Below the pieces are notes generated by a model that saw only the letters and a program-made list of their open reading frames with translations, was not told the origin of the DNA and searched no databases. Positions 1 to 15,400 of a stretch of DNA of 64,000 nucleotides are shown here, in pieces. Within the stretch, counting starts at the first letter, position 1; each line of letters opens with the position of its first letter. The stretch comes from Mesaphorura yosii (Eukaryota > Arthropoda > Collembola > Poduromorpha > Tullbergiidae), in the NCBI GenBank assembly GCA_009869945.1, contig WIXG01000025.1:62001-126000 (forward strand). The letters run 5' to 3'. Position numbers and translations under genes: made by a program.

Positions 1-3000
1 CTGTTAAGCATAGCTGAATAAGATTAGAGTTCTTCCTCGCTTTTCTTGAATTTCTCACGTCTGTCTTCAATTTCCACGATAACTTTATTAACACGATACA
101 AGAAAGTGCCTCGATGTAATCAACTCAAGCATATAACAACGTACTTTAAAAATAGACTTCAATTTTTTGGTTTCTACCCACACAGATAGCGAAAAATGAT
201 TGAACATAGGGAAAGAAATTGTTGAACAATTTCAAGTACGTGGAATACCTTGAGAGTCAAATTGATAAAGTATTCTTATTTTCGTATGACGTACGCTATG
301 TGCCATGCAAGACAAGTGCTCGCCTCATCATTCCCTGGTTGCGAAACCAGAAACCTGTCACAACGCGGATGATGGTTGTGAATTGGCGACGCAGATCTAT
401 ACAAAACAATTAATTAATGACCATACTTAAGCTTATTGCCATCTGCATAATAGTAAAATCTGTTTACTGCACGCATAGCACGAGGCACGCTGCCTTCGTG
501 TGAATGACTCTTGACTAATCGCCTTACGGACAGAATTATATGTCCCATGGGGAAGTATTAATTCTAGAAGTATTAATGGCCCTAAACTACCGCTATTCTA
601 TTCTGCGCTAGTTCACTAGTTGTACCGTATTAATTAATTAATCAGACGCTTTATGGAATATACGAGATTCTATCTTCTTCTATGTGGTATTAATTATTTT
701 TCTACTGCTGCGTTGTATTCCGGCTAGCAATAAGTTGCATTTAATTAGCTCACCTTGCTTATAATAATTTTGATTTCCAAACAAAAGCTTTACGAGGTAC
801 TACAATAATAACAATTTTAGTATTATATGATTACTTGCTAGACTAAACGCGTAATGCATTGACACACAGTATAGTATTAATTTTTTAACGATGATGATGT
901 CGAACTGCTAAGAAAACTCTGCACCTGTAGCCTTGATTTTATACGAAGCAACTAATGAATTGACGACTCTCGAGAATTTTGTGCTTTTTAGTATTAAAAG
1001 TTTATTAAGTCACGGTGATTCTGGACTCCGTAACTTAATTTACCTTTACATTTACATGTTCGTTAATCCGTTAACTTTCGAGTTCTCGAGTTGAGTTTTC
1101 CATCTAGTTTTGAAAGTATTACGTTTCGATTTTCTTTCTAATCTAGTTTTAGAGCACATTCAACTTTTATCCATGGGTTTTGATTCGTATTCGTAATGTT
1201 ACTAATTATTTTGAATAAAATAACACGATTAATGCAGCCGAGCAGACTTCGTCTTGACTTCTTGCCGCAGTGTTGATGGATTGGGGTCAAGCCCTTTTCG
1301 CATCGCGATGGTATAAAATGCTTCTTCCCATCTTGTCACTTCGCATGTGGCGTGCTTCTGTCACTGCAGTGATGTAGCCCATTCGTTCAACTTTTGCGTT
1401 TGCATGTGGTCATAATGGTAAAACAAGTGTCAAAAATGTCAAGCTCTCTGCCTCTTCTGTTCATCGCCGTCACCGCTTATTAAGGACCGCAAGTTTGCAA
1501 AACCGCGAATTAAAGCGAAAGCCTTCAACTCGCACCCCCTCGTGGTTCGTGGTTTACTAGCATAAAACACCAGCAGCCAAAGCCAAGTGAACCATGTTCG
1601 TTCCTGCAACGGGAAAGAAGAAAATGACAGCGACTCTGGATGTCTTAAAAAACTTTCCCGTCATTGTGTTTCAGTTTCCAGAACATTTTCAGAGCAAAAG
1701 TTTTCATGTACTCGCAGTCGCAGTCACTTTTTTAATCCACGAAAAGGCCGTTTCTTTCTTAGTCTCATTGTATTGTGCGAGTACAAGTACGAATGCGAAT
1801 ACAAATGTCAACAAAACTTGGACACGAATGAATAAAGCAAGCTTACTACAGCTTTCAGGATTCTGGCTGCTCTAAGCGGCGAAGCGTCTTTAAATCTCTT
1901 GCGCAAAGTTTCCTGACTTGTCACTTGGTTTGCGTTTGGCCGGAACTGCTTTGTGTTTTGCGCGTTGTGTTTGTGGCAATGCCCCGAAACTGGAACTTAA
2001 TTCCTTGAAAAGTGGAGAGTCTTAAAAGCTGAAATCTTGTTTCGTGAGCCGCGTGGTGAAAGAATTGTAATAAATGTGTTTGTGTGTATTCTTTAAATTC
2101 TTTTGAGTTTTCTTTTTTCGCAATTCGGCTTTCTTTGGCTTCGGTCAACGTACTTTGAATTCTTGATCGTTCCATGATATGCGATTTGCATTTTGCATAT
2201 TTGTTCTTATATTAAGATACTCTGGAACTTGATCGCCACCGTCACTGTCATCATACCCGTCGTTCAAATTCGGAGAGGATTACTTGCTTGAGATTCTCGA
2301 ATAGCATGAGTTCATGGTCTTGGAAGTGAATCGTCTCGTCATTTGTGTGCTGTTAAATTCTTTACGACTGAAAATAGTGCATATGCGTTACAAAGCTGAC
2401 GCCACACCACAATTTCGAAATTGGGGCAAATTGAGACTAAGGAGAAAAGAAGTAAAATCGTAGTCAGAAGTATCAAGCTGGTAAAAGCAGATTTTCACTT
2501 TCGGGCTCATCTTATACATTTCTCCGATAAGCACTTGGCTTGCCTTTATCCTATTGTGAAAGCGTTCAACGGGTAGTGAGCGACTGAGCCAGCATGAGAG
2601 CCGCAGTATGATAACACTGTGCATTTGCGTTTCATGATTTCATGTTTATCGTTTGCAAAAAAGCGAGAGCTCTTCTCATTCGCAGCCGTGGCGTGGTCTC
2701 AGTCTCGTCGAATCTTGAGAACGCGAAAGCAGCAAACAAATTTTCCTGAATCAAAAGCTGAAGGCAGAAGACAGAAGGCGAAGGAAGAAATACCACCAAG
2801 AGCAATTCGCAATCGCAGAAGAGCGTGTAAGTGCAAATCGGAAAATCGTCTCGTCTCGCCTGGATCTCATTTCTCGTCTCCGTTGGAGTTGGATTGGATC
2901 TCATTACAAAGTTCGCAGCCAGAAAAGAAAGAACGAGCGTGTGATATTTTGCTTTCCATTTCTACTTCCACCACCCTGTTTGAGCGTCTTGCAGTCTACA

Positions 3001-6000
3001 ATAAAAACAATAGCAGCTTCTCATATTTACCCCTTTTGAAATAATTCAAGGCTCGGAAACCGAATCAATAAAAACTCTAAGAAGATTAAACAGTTGTTGT
3101 GTTGGGAGTCAAAAATCAAGTCAAGCGTCCAAGAGCAACCTGAAAGCTACTTATAACGAGGCGTCTCGAGTTTCTGTGTAAATCAAATCAAACAGTAATA
3201 GAACTCCAGGTGAATAATCATACACGCGTACGAATTGGCAACCGGGACTCCGCTGTCTGACCTTATTGGATTACGAATTGTTAAAATTCATTGGTCGTGA
3301 TTATTATTCCTCACGTGCGACAAGTTTCCATTTACAGTCATCTGAAGCTGAACTCCGCATTGCACACAGCTTGAGAAAAGGTGAGTTCATTAGATGTTAC
3401 TCCGGAGGACTTCGCTTCGTTAAAGTTATTCGACATCGCACGGCACAGCGCGAGTTCATAATTTAATCCGTGTTGTTATTATGCACTGCACTTGATTTAC
3501 TCGAGATTACTTGTTCATCGAGTTAAGTCCGTAATCCGTTTACGTTTATACGTCTATGTTTACATGTTATAACTCCTGCACTGAAAAGAACATCAAAATC
3601 AAATTAAGTAGCTCTATTCGCAGGTTCGTAACGTAATAATATTCGCGCGATCTTCAGAAGCGTGTCTTGGAGTCGCGCTTATGTGCAGTGTGAATTGTAA
3701 TCCATCAGCAAAGCTCTAAGCGTCCTAACATGGCATACCAGAATACGACGGCGAAGTGCGGCTGGGGAAGGGCACGGCACGGCGCACGGGGAATAAAGTT
3801 ACCATAATTTAATCATAAATCTTCTCGCCTGTTTGTAATGTGGTTTGGTGGTCTCGTTGTGGCGTGGTCTAGTGTGGTCTAGCGTGGACAAGTCAAAGTT
3901 TAATCTATTTTGATAACTGAATATGAAACTGATCGAGTTAACCTTCACTCACCAGCCAACCATCAAATCGAATCAAACCTAACGCCTTGGTACTTTTTTG
4001 GCGCATACTGACGACTCGTACGTCTTGGCTGTGTAAGTCATTTAGAATTCAGTCATTTGCGATTTGTCGCTGTGTCAATTACTTTCATTTCAAATTGCTG
4101 TGAGCTTTGAGATTATTTGTCTTTGACAGTTAAGTAATTGCATTTACGAATTTACCAGTTAAGTGCAGTGACTTGAAGGGTCGCCGGCCACTTTTCGTGT
4201 GATTTGAGATTTGACGCGCAGTCACAAAAATTAAAAGCCGCAAGTGAGACTTTGTTGACTGTGGCATGGCAGTGACATTTTGCGGTGGCGTGTGAAATGT
4301 GGCACTGTTAGTTGAGGTGCTTGAGGACGTCATTGTGAGATGATATGTCTCATTCCCACATTCAGTATCCCATGACTCTCCGTGTGCATAGTTTTCCAGT
4401 ATCCAGCCGCAGTCAGTAATGTGAGTACTTCACATTTCATCATCCTTTGCGTCTTCGTCTTTTGTGAATAATACTTAGGGTTGAGAGACTCATCATCAAT
4501 CAGGCTCATGACTCCGACTCTAAGAATCAATAGACGAATAGCCCATATCAAAAGACATGAGCTCGCAGAGCAAACAAATGCCTCAAGAAGTGCAAGCTGC
4601 AAGAAATTCAGTTTCCATCGTCGAAAGCGCGCCGTCGTCGCGTCGCCAAAATAAATAGAGGATAAGAGAATACGGGACGGCTTAATTGATCGTCCGCTTT
4701 GGGCCATTTTCACTTCACACTTCGTGCATCATCTCAAAATTCCACGAAGTCGGAGAGGGCGAATGGGTAAATAAGTAAATAGGCGGAAATTTTTAGCTTG
4801 TTTTGATAAACTCTGCCCTACTCAATCATTTACTTCATTTAAGACATGCACTCCCCAATTCGCAAATGATCGGAGGCTAGACAGTTGAAGAAGTCATTTA
4901 ACCGGGTAAAATTTGTGTTGGCGTGTGTTTGTGATCATTTTCTTAGTTTCTCAGAATCCCAATGTTGGTTTGATTGTTTCATGGTTTTCGTCCCAGATGC
5001 AAATCGGGCACGGGTAGGAAATTTGTAGAGTTTCTACTTCGATTTCCATTACTGTTTCGACTTCTTGTCCATCATTGTGTAATTGGGTTGATTATTTCCT
5101 CGGAAAGGAAGCAGGATTTTTAAAATACCATGACAACATGAGATTCGGGCTCCAGATCTTTATTGTGCATTTTTTGACCATTATTCACATTCTCAGAGGC
5201 AATAATAGAAATGGATAACAGGCAAACGCCAATTATCGATCTCTGCTAATGAGATTCAGAAATCCAGTGTGGGCAGAATTGTTTACTTCTGACTCTCGTA
5301 TCACTGCTCAAACTATGAACATCATTGGTTGCTCTTTTCTCTTCCGCATTTGCGGATGGATTCGTAAGCTAATATTTTTTACAGCATATGGAATATGAGA
5401 ATACCAGTACGTGCCGTGCGGTCATTTGGCGTAGGCAGCTTGCGATGCGCGCGCGGAACGTTTGCTAATGACGCTCTCATTTATAATCTTTAGCGTAGTA
5501 TTAAGTCTAAGCCTGACAGAGCCCTTTAATCTTTAATAATCCTCGATCAGATTATAAAGCGCAACCGTAATCAAGTACGGCCATGTGAAAGTGAGCATCT
5601 TGCTTGACTTTAGCCTTTGTTGTTACCGACAGCGACAAATTGGCATCATTCAAACCTGAATTACGGTATGAGCAAGCATCTGCTGACGGACGGTGGATCG
5701 TGCATGTTCACCTTTTGCAATAATACCTAGCGCGTAGGTTTATGACGTGTGGTTTGATTAAAGGGCCTAATTTGCGTCCATATAATTAAATTCATTGATG
5801 CCGCTCTGTGTGCCAACTATGATTTGGACAGATCCGTTGTTCGAACGATTTCTAACGCTTTGTTTCTTAAAGTTTTTCAGTGTGGCAGTAAATTCCAGAC
5901 AGTCCATCTTTTCATTCCTCACCGGGTTCTACGTGGCTGGCGCATTCTCCACTACAAGACACGGCATAAGAAGAATTACATCTCGCGACTCGTGGGGCCG

Positions 6001-6476
6001 ATCGCCTGCCCAGCTTCAATAGTAATATTTCTTGCCCATCAAACATAAATCAAATTAATACCAAATGTGATTATCCAAAGAGCACAAACAGAGCACAGTG
6101 CAGTACAGTACAAAGTGTAAAGAGTCAGCGTGTGTGTGATAGAATTGATTATTATGAGACCGTGAAAGGATTTATGGCCCTGTCAAGAATCTCTTTCATA
6201 TTCACCCTGGATAAATAACAAAGTGTGACAATTTGAGTGTTCGACAAAAGCAGTGCGCAAACAGAAGACCGGTGGAAGTGACTGACGAAGCAGAGCAGAA
6301 GAACAACGTGCAAGTCAGTTATCATTTACGCCTCGTGAACTCATTCTTGTCGTGCTGTGATTGGCATATTTAACGAATCTCGCATCGAGTTTCGCGTGTT
6401 CCAGTCATCGCGAATTCTTGTTTATTTTGTTTTGGAAAACAACCCCAAGTGGGCAAGTGTCAAAACAAATTCCGCA
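1..6476. other. Upstream non-coding region of the receptor gene
   Basis: I see no exon with domain similarity in this 6.5 kb. The open frames present are short, overlap one another on both strands and lack recognisable motifs. The last 400 bp or so are A-rich and pass without an in-frame stop into the receptor's first coding exon, so this part probably contains 5' untranslated sequence and the promoter. I cannot place the transcription start. Confidence 0.5.
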
Positions 6477-9400
6477 ATGTTCTCATCAAGAAATAGAATT
6501 TCAGCCGCCGCTCATCATAAACATAGCATCGACGAGGACGACCGAGAAAGTCTGCTGTTGGATGACAGCTTAATTAATGATTACTACTTGTCACAGTCGT
6601 CGTCCTCCGGTCCGGGAGCTGCGAGTTCCATGGATTACTTCGCCCCGTCGTTCGGGAACTACACGAGTGATCCACTCGACTATAATTATAATTTCAGTCA
6701 TTCATTCCTGGGCCACGGCCACGGCCAAGTGATTGACGGTGACAGTGTTGGTGACGGCAGTAGTGGAGAGGTGAACAGTGCGGAGGTCTGTGCAGGGTGG
6801 GACTGCTACACCCACGAGGAAATACTGGACGAGATACGCGGGTACATTTATCCATCGCTCGTCGAGTGGTTCCTGATAACAGCGCATCTGATCGTGTTCA
6901 TCGTCGGACTGGTCGGAAATGCCCTCGTCTGCGTGGCCGTGTACCGGAACAGCAGCATGAGGACGGTGACAAACTACTTTATAGGTACGGCAACGCTTTA
7001 TTGCAAATGCGTCTAAAATGTCGTCTAGCATCTCAACTTTCTCAAGCTGAAAGTGTTCTGGTTCTTGAAATTTTTAGTGAACCTGGCAGTGGCGGACTTC
7101 TTCGTGATTCTCTTCTGTCTACCGCCAACTGTAGTTTGGGACGTGACAGAGACGTGGTTCTTTGGAGATGCGCTCTGTAAGATCATCGTCTATCTCCAAG
7201 TAAGTTGAGTGATTCAAAAATTATTGCGACGTGTAGAAGGTTAGACAGATAATTAGGGAAAGTGGCATTACATATTAGAGGAAAGCGGGCGGCAAAAAGA
7301 TGAGAGACGTTTTCTGAGAAATGTGATGAAACAAATCATCATCTGCATCTGTCCAGGCACGTGCTGGCTCTTGGCATGCCCATTAACTTGCTATTCAGCT
7401 GGAACAAGCTCCATAGGTCCTAGATTCAGTAATACTCTAATTGAGCACGAAAAGATCCAAAGACGAAAGCTACTTCATCATAACGCCATCGCTATTTCGC
7501 TATCTTGGTAATCAATCTTAAAAGTATGACGCTCCGTTTACCGGCTGCTATTTGTTCGGAGATGTGTTCCTCTTTTACTGGTATTTACCTTCGCATACGA
7601 GTTCATTCAAACAAATTCTGAAATATTTAGTAGACGATCCTGGGCGATTTGTTAAAGGGGTTTTAGAATTCGTAATGACTTTAAAAGAAAAAGTACACTC
7701 CTAATATCCGTGAGACTGAAACTGACTCGAAGTGGGTCTCACGCAAGTAGAGTAGAGTTGCCTAAGATGCATTGCGTTCAAGATAGATTGTCCTTGGAAG
7801 CTTGGAACAACTGCCAGCAATTTATCATTTGGAGCACGCGTTCATGCTCTGAGCCTACTAAAATTCGGCGAGGCGAGCCACGGCCGATTTGCGATGTACT
7901 GAACTCCTAATGTCTGAAACATTTTGCTGATGTTTATCTCGCCGGTTTAGGAAACGCGCAAAAGGCGGAGAAGAAAGCAAGCATATTTTAACTTACGCGC
8001 TTTGTAAAAAATTCCACACTACGCGCTATTGCTTCGTTAAGTTATTTGTTTTTTGAATTTGTTGGCTTTTGCATGGCTGAATTGAAAATTTGGAAGTCAG
8101 ACATGCAAATTTTTGTAAATGCAACTTTTCGTGTTTGTGTCGAAGAAATTGAGTGCAAGACGATGACTTTGCATATGCTTGCGGTGCTAGACGATTCGGG
8201 GACGAGAACTGAATTCTTATCAAGACCATGTCAAGAATTTCTGACTTCAGGAAGTCCGCATGCGGAAATCCTTCTCAGGTCCGTAGATCGAAGATCAGAA
8301 AGTAGAATGAATAATAAAATGGCACATCATATTTTTAATAATTCCGGCTTCATTTTATAAGTTACAACTTTTTATTCGGAAAAGCATTTATGAATGCTCA
8401 AATCGGAACTTTTCCTAGAAATAGACTTTCTTTTGCGTTCCAGGTTTGCAGTTTGCATTTTAATTCCACTCATATTCACTTGCACAAGGCTGCATAAACT
8501 TTGAGAGAGTGTGCGTTCTGAGTACAGACGCTGCTTTCTTAAAGCTTATTCACGAATATTTCAATAGCACTCCATAGTAGTAATTACGCGAAAGACATTA
8601 AGAGCTTATAACTATTTCGTTTGCACTAATGTAATATAGACTTGAACAATTTTTAACAGGCTCTCCAGTTGACATAAGTGCGTCCTACAATATGAGACAT
8701 GAATTAAGCACATTAGTCTGCCAGTTGCCAACTATCGTCTCGAGTTTGTCGCCTGAATTTGAATTTACATAATAGGATTACGTTTTTTATATAAGGAGCT
8801 TGCGCGACGCTCGTGATCGTAATTAAAAGTAAAGTGACACTTGTGATGAGAATATTTCATAATTTACAACTTTTGCTGGTGAGAGACGACGCAATTCCAG
8901 AAATCTTCATTTGTTTGTATGCTTCGGTTCCGAGTACCGAGTTTGAAATTTGAGTTGTCAAGTAATGTGCCCACGAACTTACAGGATTAGCGCGTCGTGA
9001 CACGTCATGCGAAATATGACAATGGACACTGTATAGAAAGGTCATTGAATGTACAGGTACCTAATTTTGGTGTTTTTAGTTTTGACAGAGGTAGGAGAGG
9101 CCTTATGTCTCCAGAATAAAGTACATGGCTTATATTAGAAAAAAATACGTGACTCGTACAATGAAATTCAATTACTAGCATATTGGCATTGTTAATATAT
9201 CACCTCTTACATAATTCAGTTGCGGTCGTACAAGTACGCCTTGCACTTACTAACCAAATAATTAAAATGTTAAATGAATTCAAAAGCATGCCAGCTTTCA
9301 AAAGCACTCCAGAAATCCTAATTTGATTAAAGTATAATAATGGAGTATGTGCTACCCGAAAGCAGCTTGCGTGCTACACAGGTGTATTATTTGACAGGTT

Positions 9401-12400
9401 AAGCTCTGGTTCTCTTTGCCACTTATAATTGCACCTAAAATCGAATTATGGTTTGACAGGTTCATTTATTAAGTCTCATAAATCCAGGTTTAAGCAGACT
9501 GCGCAACCTTGAATGTGGATGTGCAGCAAATCTTTGCACATAAATCTAAGATTTGTAAATCTCATATCTCATAAGTTTAGTTTTTACTTCATTTCTTTTG
9601 AGTTCAAGTTTCGAGATTATGGGACACTTATTGCAAAAGTTCAGGTGGCTGAGGCTGAGAGACGGGATAATCTTTGAAGCAAATAAAACCTTCTTGGAGT
9701 ACGAAAATTGCAAGCACAAGCACGAGAGGCACTCACTGAATTATCTTCATGAACTTCAATTGAACCTTGTTTGCTCACCGCAGCAGTGGAAAAGTACACG
9801 TTGAGGTCACGCGATAGACAAATACTGATTGGTACTTGTACAGAGTCAATTTAACAAATGACAATTGTCAGCGGAGTTCCATTTATGGTACCGTTGAATG
9901 AGTTTCCGTCAAAATCTTCACATTCTGCAATTATTAATGCCCTCACCTTTTAATTTATGAGCTCAGCACGTCACGGCGCTACGCTGTTAAGACGGGTTCT
10001 TTCCTTCCACGAACTATTTGAACTCTGAAATGAGTACACATGTTATTGTTACGCTTAATTAATTCACGTAATACGCAACACTCCTTACTTTTTACTTGAT
10101 TCTCTAATTCTTAAGACGAACCACTTGATTCTTTTCGCAATGACAGAAATGTCGGCTAGGTTACGACGAACTCAATGTGCGCCTGGAAGCTAGATTTATA
10201 ATTAACTTGATTGAATTTCAAGGAATACGGAAGGAATTTCAGCACATTTGGTCTCATTTTCTTATGATCCCCGGTATAGAAGTTAAAATTGAAACTTAGC
10301 TCCGTTTCACCGCACTTAGATTTTATATATATTTATTCATTTCTGTTACAATTTATGTTTAATCATTCCTTACTCCAAGTTTCAAGGACAAGAGAAAAAA
10401 GTCCCAAGTAAACCTGGAGCATCAAAAGAAAAATATGAATTCCGAATTATTGGTTGGAAAAAGTATGAGTTTCAAGACTTTTTTCTGTATGAAGCATAAA
10501 GTTCTGGCCTCCGCACAGGAAATTAGTAAATTAAAAAAATTCCTACATCGTAGTCTAAAAGGACTAACTACATATTCCATGTCCGATGAGGATGATACAT
10601 GAAGAGAATGTATCCATTTCATTTCGTTCATGTGCGTGGGTATGATTCTTTGGAAAACGTCTATTCAAACGTTATCAATGACGCAGTCAAAAAGTCTACC
10701 CTGCTACCTTCACTCTTTGCGCGCTGAGAACTAAACGTGCTCTCGTCTGTCTCACAAATAGACAGTTAGCCTCTTCGCCACACCAGACAGCACGTTTCTG
10801 CAACTGAAACAGACAAGACAATTCAAGGTTACTACTTTAATTACGGCATTCTATCCATTACTTAGATTTTAGCTCCTTCAGCTAAACGCCTTTCACAATG
10901 CAACACGGACAGGAACATTTTTATTTAAAGTGAGTCTAATTTTATAGCATGAGGCACATGCTAAAAGCTAGTTTTGATGATGAGAAAAACATGTCAACAA
11001 GACGCGTTTATGCGCCAGCGCGCCGACACATGTCACACGATATGAATTTCATCAAGACTCGTTTGAGGTTCTTTATGCTGTATGGAACAAAACTGCTGGA
11101 AAATAGTAAAAACGTCGAGGTACGAGTATTCAGCTGTTGACCTGAGCCTGGTAAATACAGAAGCCCAGCAAACGCGAAAGCGTATAAAGTCACCATCGCA
11201 TTCTCTCTCACCACAAATGGCGAGTTTATAAATAAATTACTTTGACGTTTTGGAATTGCGTTTGTAGCTTTTTTCCTTTGATGACACATTACAAGCACAT
11301 ACCCACGAACTCGAGAATTCTCCTATTATTTCTTTCGTGCTGCAGGCTCATGCTTTCGACTTTCATGCGCCTGGAAGTCTGTGAGAACTCAATTTGGTGC
11401 TATTATGGTACACGCCGAAGCTGGCAGTGATTTTATTTTTCTTCAGCATCACATTCTGTCATTCGTATCACACAATCTCCATTACCATTACGCAAAGCAA
11501 GCGAGACCTACAAATCTTCTTCGGCTCGCGGCTTTCAGTCTGTAAAATTCCAAGAAACTGATTGCAGCCGTGCGTGGCGTAGACAACCTTCGTCATAGCT
11601 TTGCGGACCACGCACGCGTTTACGTTATTTCCACGGCTCTCACGTTGAGCAATAATTCATGATTTGGAATTCATGTCACCGGACTCATAAGATCCAGTAA
11701 GCTCAATGAGAAAACAACCAAGCCACGTCGCTTCGCTTACGACGCACGGTGAAGGTCAACAAGGAAAATTGTGATGTGAATCTCAAGGGCAGAATTTTAG
11801 AAAAACTTCTATGAATAGAAAACGAAAATTGTTGAGGAGTGATTGGAGTTAGTAACGAAAAGGAGACGCAGTCGCAACACGCCAACTTCCTTTCGTTTTG
11901 GCTCTCTTTTACTGATTTGATTTGTGTTCGAAAATGACTACAGGCATTACGATTTAATTGAAATGGATGCGTTTTTGCGCTGGTGCCTTGTCCTGTGCAT
12001 GTGACATTACGTCTTGCTCCAAACAGGAATTTGCATTGGACGCCACTCTGGCTGCAAAGATTCGGTGCATCGATGCATGGATGCATGAGCTCTTGGCTCT
12101 TATATCTTGTTTGTCTTGACTTTAACTTCAACAGCTGGCTAGCCGGAGCATTTGCTAATCTTGGTTTCACTTCACTGTGCTCTGGACGTTCAGCGTGTTA
12201 TTCATTAGGAACAGTTTGCCTGGAGGCTGCACTGTTCTCACGTGGCTAAAAATAGAGAATTGAACTTTTCACTCGCAAGTTTTAGTACAAGAAATGAGTC
12301 AAGTTGCATTGCAATCTGGTATCTGTCTTGTTCGCGTGAGATAAATTGTAATCTCGACCACGGGTCGATAGTCTATCAGAACACCCACGAACTCATTTGG

Positions 12401-15400
12401 ATAGAACCGAGTGATGAGACACGAAAGTACAGCTACTTGTATTCAATCTCGTAGACAAAAGCCCAAGCCATATAATCAAGCAAAGGACAGAGTACGTGAT
12501 CTCCTCTGTCGTCTGGATTCGTGGAGTGCAGAGCTCAGAAATTAAAGTCCTGTCTCATGGTTTTAGGTGACTTATGTCTCGGAAGTTCCGGAGTCCACGA
12601 GACAAAAAATAATCTCCAAGTTTTCTCGTGAAATGCTCGTAACGAATTGTATCAGCTACCTGTGGATATTAATTTTCTTCGGCTAGTCCCAATTTGTAAC
12701 TTGACTTCCTTGAATCATGCACTAACGAGAATGAAATTGGGAAAATTCTTGGTACCATTACGTAATTGATTTGTTTCATGTTTCAGCTTCTGAGCTGTTC
12801 TCAAAAGTCCTTGCACATTAGCGCACGTGTCGACAGGCTAACAAAGTACTCTCGTGTGCCTCGTCCTTGTTCGCTAAACTGCTGCTTAATTGAACCTGAT
12901 CTTGCCCAGGCGGAAGCCTCGAGCGAGACCTCAGTCAGCAGTATTTTCCTCTCAGTTTCTACGCTGGTATTAGTTGAATTAGCGCCCGTATTTGTACATC
13001 ATTCAACTGATCAAACCACCGCGCCGTGAGTGAATCTGTGGATCAGACCTGACGTCATAATAAACAGGCAAATGCGAACAGCAACAGGAAGTACAAAATT
13101 TGAAGGCTGAGTAAATCAAAATCAACACAAATTACTCGAGTCATTGAGTCCATTTCTTAAAATAACATTGAAGACATACATTATTGCTGCCTCACCCAGC
13201 CGGAAGGCACTCGCGTTTTCCCCTATTCAACCGTAACGATGCCTGTCAAACTCAAAACACGCAAAACGCGAAGTTTTGCATTCTGGCATTCTATTGTTTG
13301 TGACGTGGTAGTAAATAAAAACCTGCGTGAAAGTAAACACCAAAGAACATGCAGATTGCACCCAACATTCTATCTATTTCTCCAGCACTTTGTCTTGCGT
13401 TTCCGCCAGTCCATGTTCTCTTGATTTACTTTCTCTGTTTTGCGATTTGATCTCAAATGCGGCAACACCAACGCTAACTTTCTTTTATCTACATAATCAT
13501 GACAGCATGACAGGAGGCTTAATTTAATGGTAGAACAAATATTGACCTAATGGAATTGGAATAAACAAATGACACGATCGACCGCAATTTTATTCAACTG
13601 ACCCTCGCATTGTATCTAGCTAGTAATTTGTAAATGGTGAACACAGCAAATATCCATGATGTCAAGTTATAAATGTCTCTTTCTACGTTAGATTTCTGAA
13701 AACGCACACAGTTCGTGGATTACACCCTGACTCCATTTCGCTGGAAAGTTAGAAATAGATAATATTTTTAAGGAATTCAAAGGCCAGGTCTGGAAGGTTC
13801 ATTTTCTATGTTTTTTCTAAGCAAGTTAGATTTCGCCGGGATTGCGAAAGAATAAGCAGCACGAGGTCTTTTCAGTAGAGTTTGTCAGTGTTTTGTCAAA
13901 GTCGTGCTGGGATCACGACTTTCTCTTACGTATGTCTGTTATTCCTGGTATTATAGATTATAGTACAGGAAAGTCGAATATTCTATGATTAGTTTTACTT
14001 TTGGATGACAAGTTTTTTTTCAGGTCAAACCAAACGCAGAAGCCTGCAATCCTCTCCTTGAACCCTGTAAATCGAATAAATCCCAATAAAAAGCTCATTT
14101 CTACAAATTTTAGCGAATAAATCAGACATCAACGAGATTAGAGTCGGTTCAAGGCTGATGACTGACGTTTCTAGCGTCCGACGTTTGTTTCTTGTTCCCT
14201 GCTGCTTGGTTAAATCCCATCCCTTAAAGTTTCGACCTGCCTCGATGCGGCAGGCTTCCCATTTCATATGTAGCCGAACGTTTCATAATTAAACAAGATG
14301 AAAGAATATTTCTTGCTTTGATCGGTAGAGGCTCATTTCAGTCTGGCACAGCTCACACATGTGGGACAATAAGTTCGTCCCAATGAGTAATGAGTTCATT
14401 CCTTTCCTGCTTGCGCTTTTACTATCAATTTCAGTAATTAAAATGCTTTTCCCTGAAGCTTTTCTGTTTTCGGAATTCTTCGAGAGTCTGTTGACGCAAA
14501 TACTGACCAGAATGCAGGGCAATTTTTACAAGAGCTTCATCATGATATTTACTCTTTATTAACGCGATCAAATAGTTTCAACTTTTGCTCAAGCGTTCAT
14601 CTGTTTGAGGCTATTATTAGCTACTATTACGTAGTCGTGAGATCGAAAACCTGAGGAGAGAAGCCCGCCGCTTTTTGGAGTTTATTCTGACGTTGCCTCC
14701 ACTTTTACAAAGTGGGTAGTCGGAAACCTTACAACCGCGTCAACTCCTGAATGCTGTCGCGTCTGTGATCTCTCTGTCTCTCTTGTCTGTCTGCTCTCGG
14801 TTGCCCACCGCTCTGCGAGACAATTAGCGGAAGCTATAAAGTCAAACAATTCCGGGAAACCGACGAGAGACTCGTCTGTCCTATCCTTTGAAACTTAAAA
14901 TTGAAAAGATCATCACCAAATACGGTCTGCGACTGTGGGCATGTGCGAGCCGCCAGCAGACAAGCACGCACTTTCATCGTAATACGGGCTTCACGCGGTG
15001 GAATGATATCGCCACAAAAGAGTGGGCAAGAACAAAGAGAAAGGATTTCCACGAATATTTATTTGGACGATTGTAAATTTAATTTGTGGATCACTCGAGG
15101 ATTCCTGACATACAAGCAAGTACTGACGTGCTTCACTTTTAGCACGTATATGAAGTCTAGTCTACTTTGAACGGGATCAACTTCTGATGCTTTGTGTTTT
15201 GAGATCACTCGACATAGGGTCGGTTGTTACTGGAACTGGGATACAATACATCCTCAAACGAGCCTCATCAAAAAGTGAAATGGGTAATTAAGGCTCAAGC
15301 CGAGGCGCGTTGGTGGATTTGCAGATTTTGTAGTCCTTTCGCCCGTAGAGTACTTCATTAGTCAGATTTCTCTAATGCATATGAATGACCTAAAACTGTG

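Noticed and set aside
1312..1318. TATAAAA word as a possible core promoter
   Set aside because: It is 5 kb from the nearest coding exon with no initiator or transcript support. TATA words are frequent in AT-rich DNA.
2619..3044. 141-codon plus-strand frame
   Set aside because: It is overlapped by a minus-strand frame of 90 codons, has no motif, no splice partner and low-complexity Arg/Lys/Ser content. It is more likely 5' non-coding sequence.
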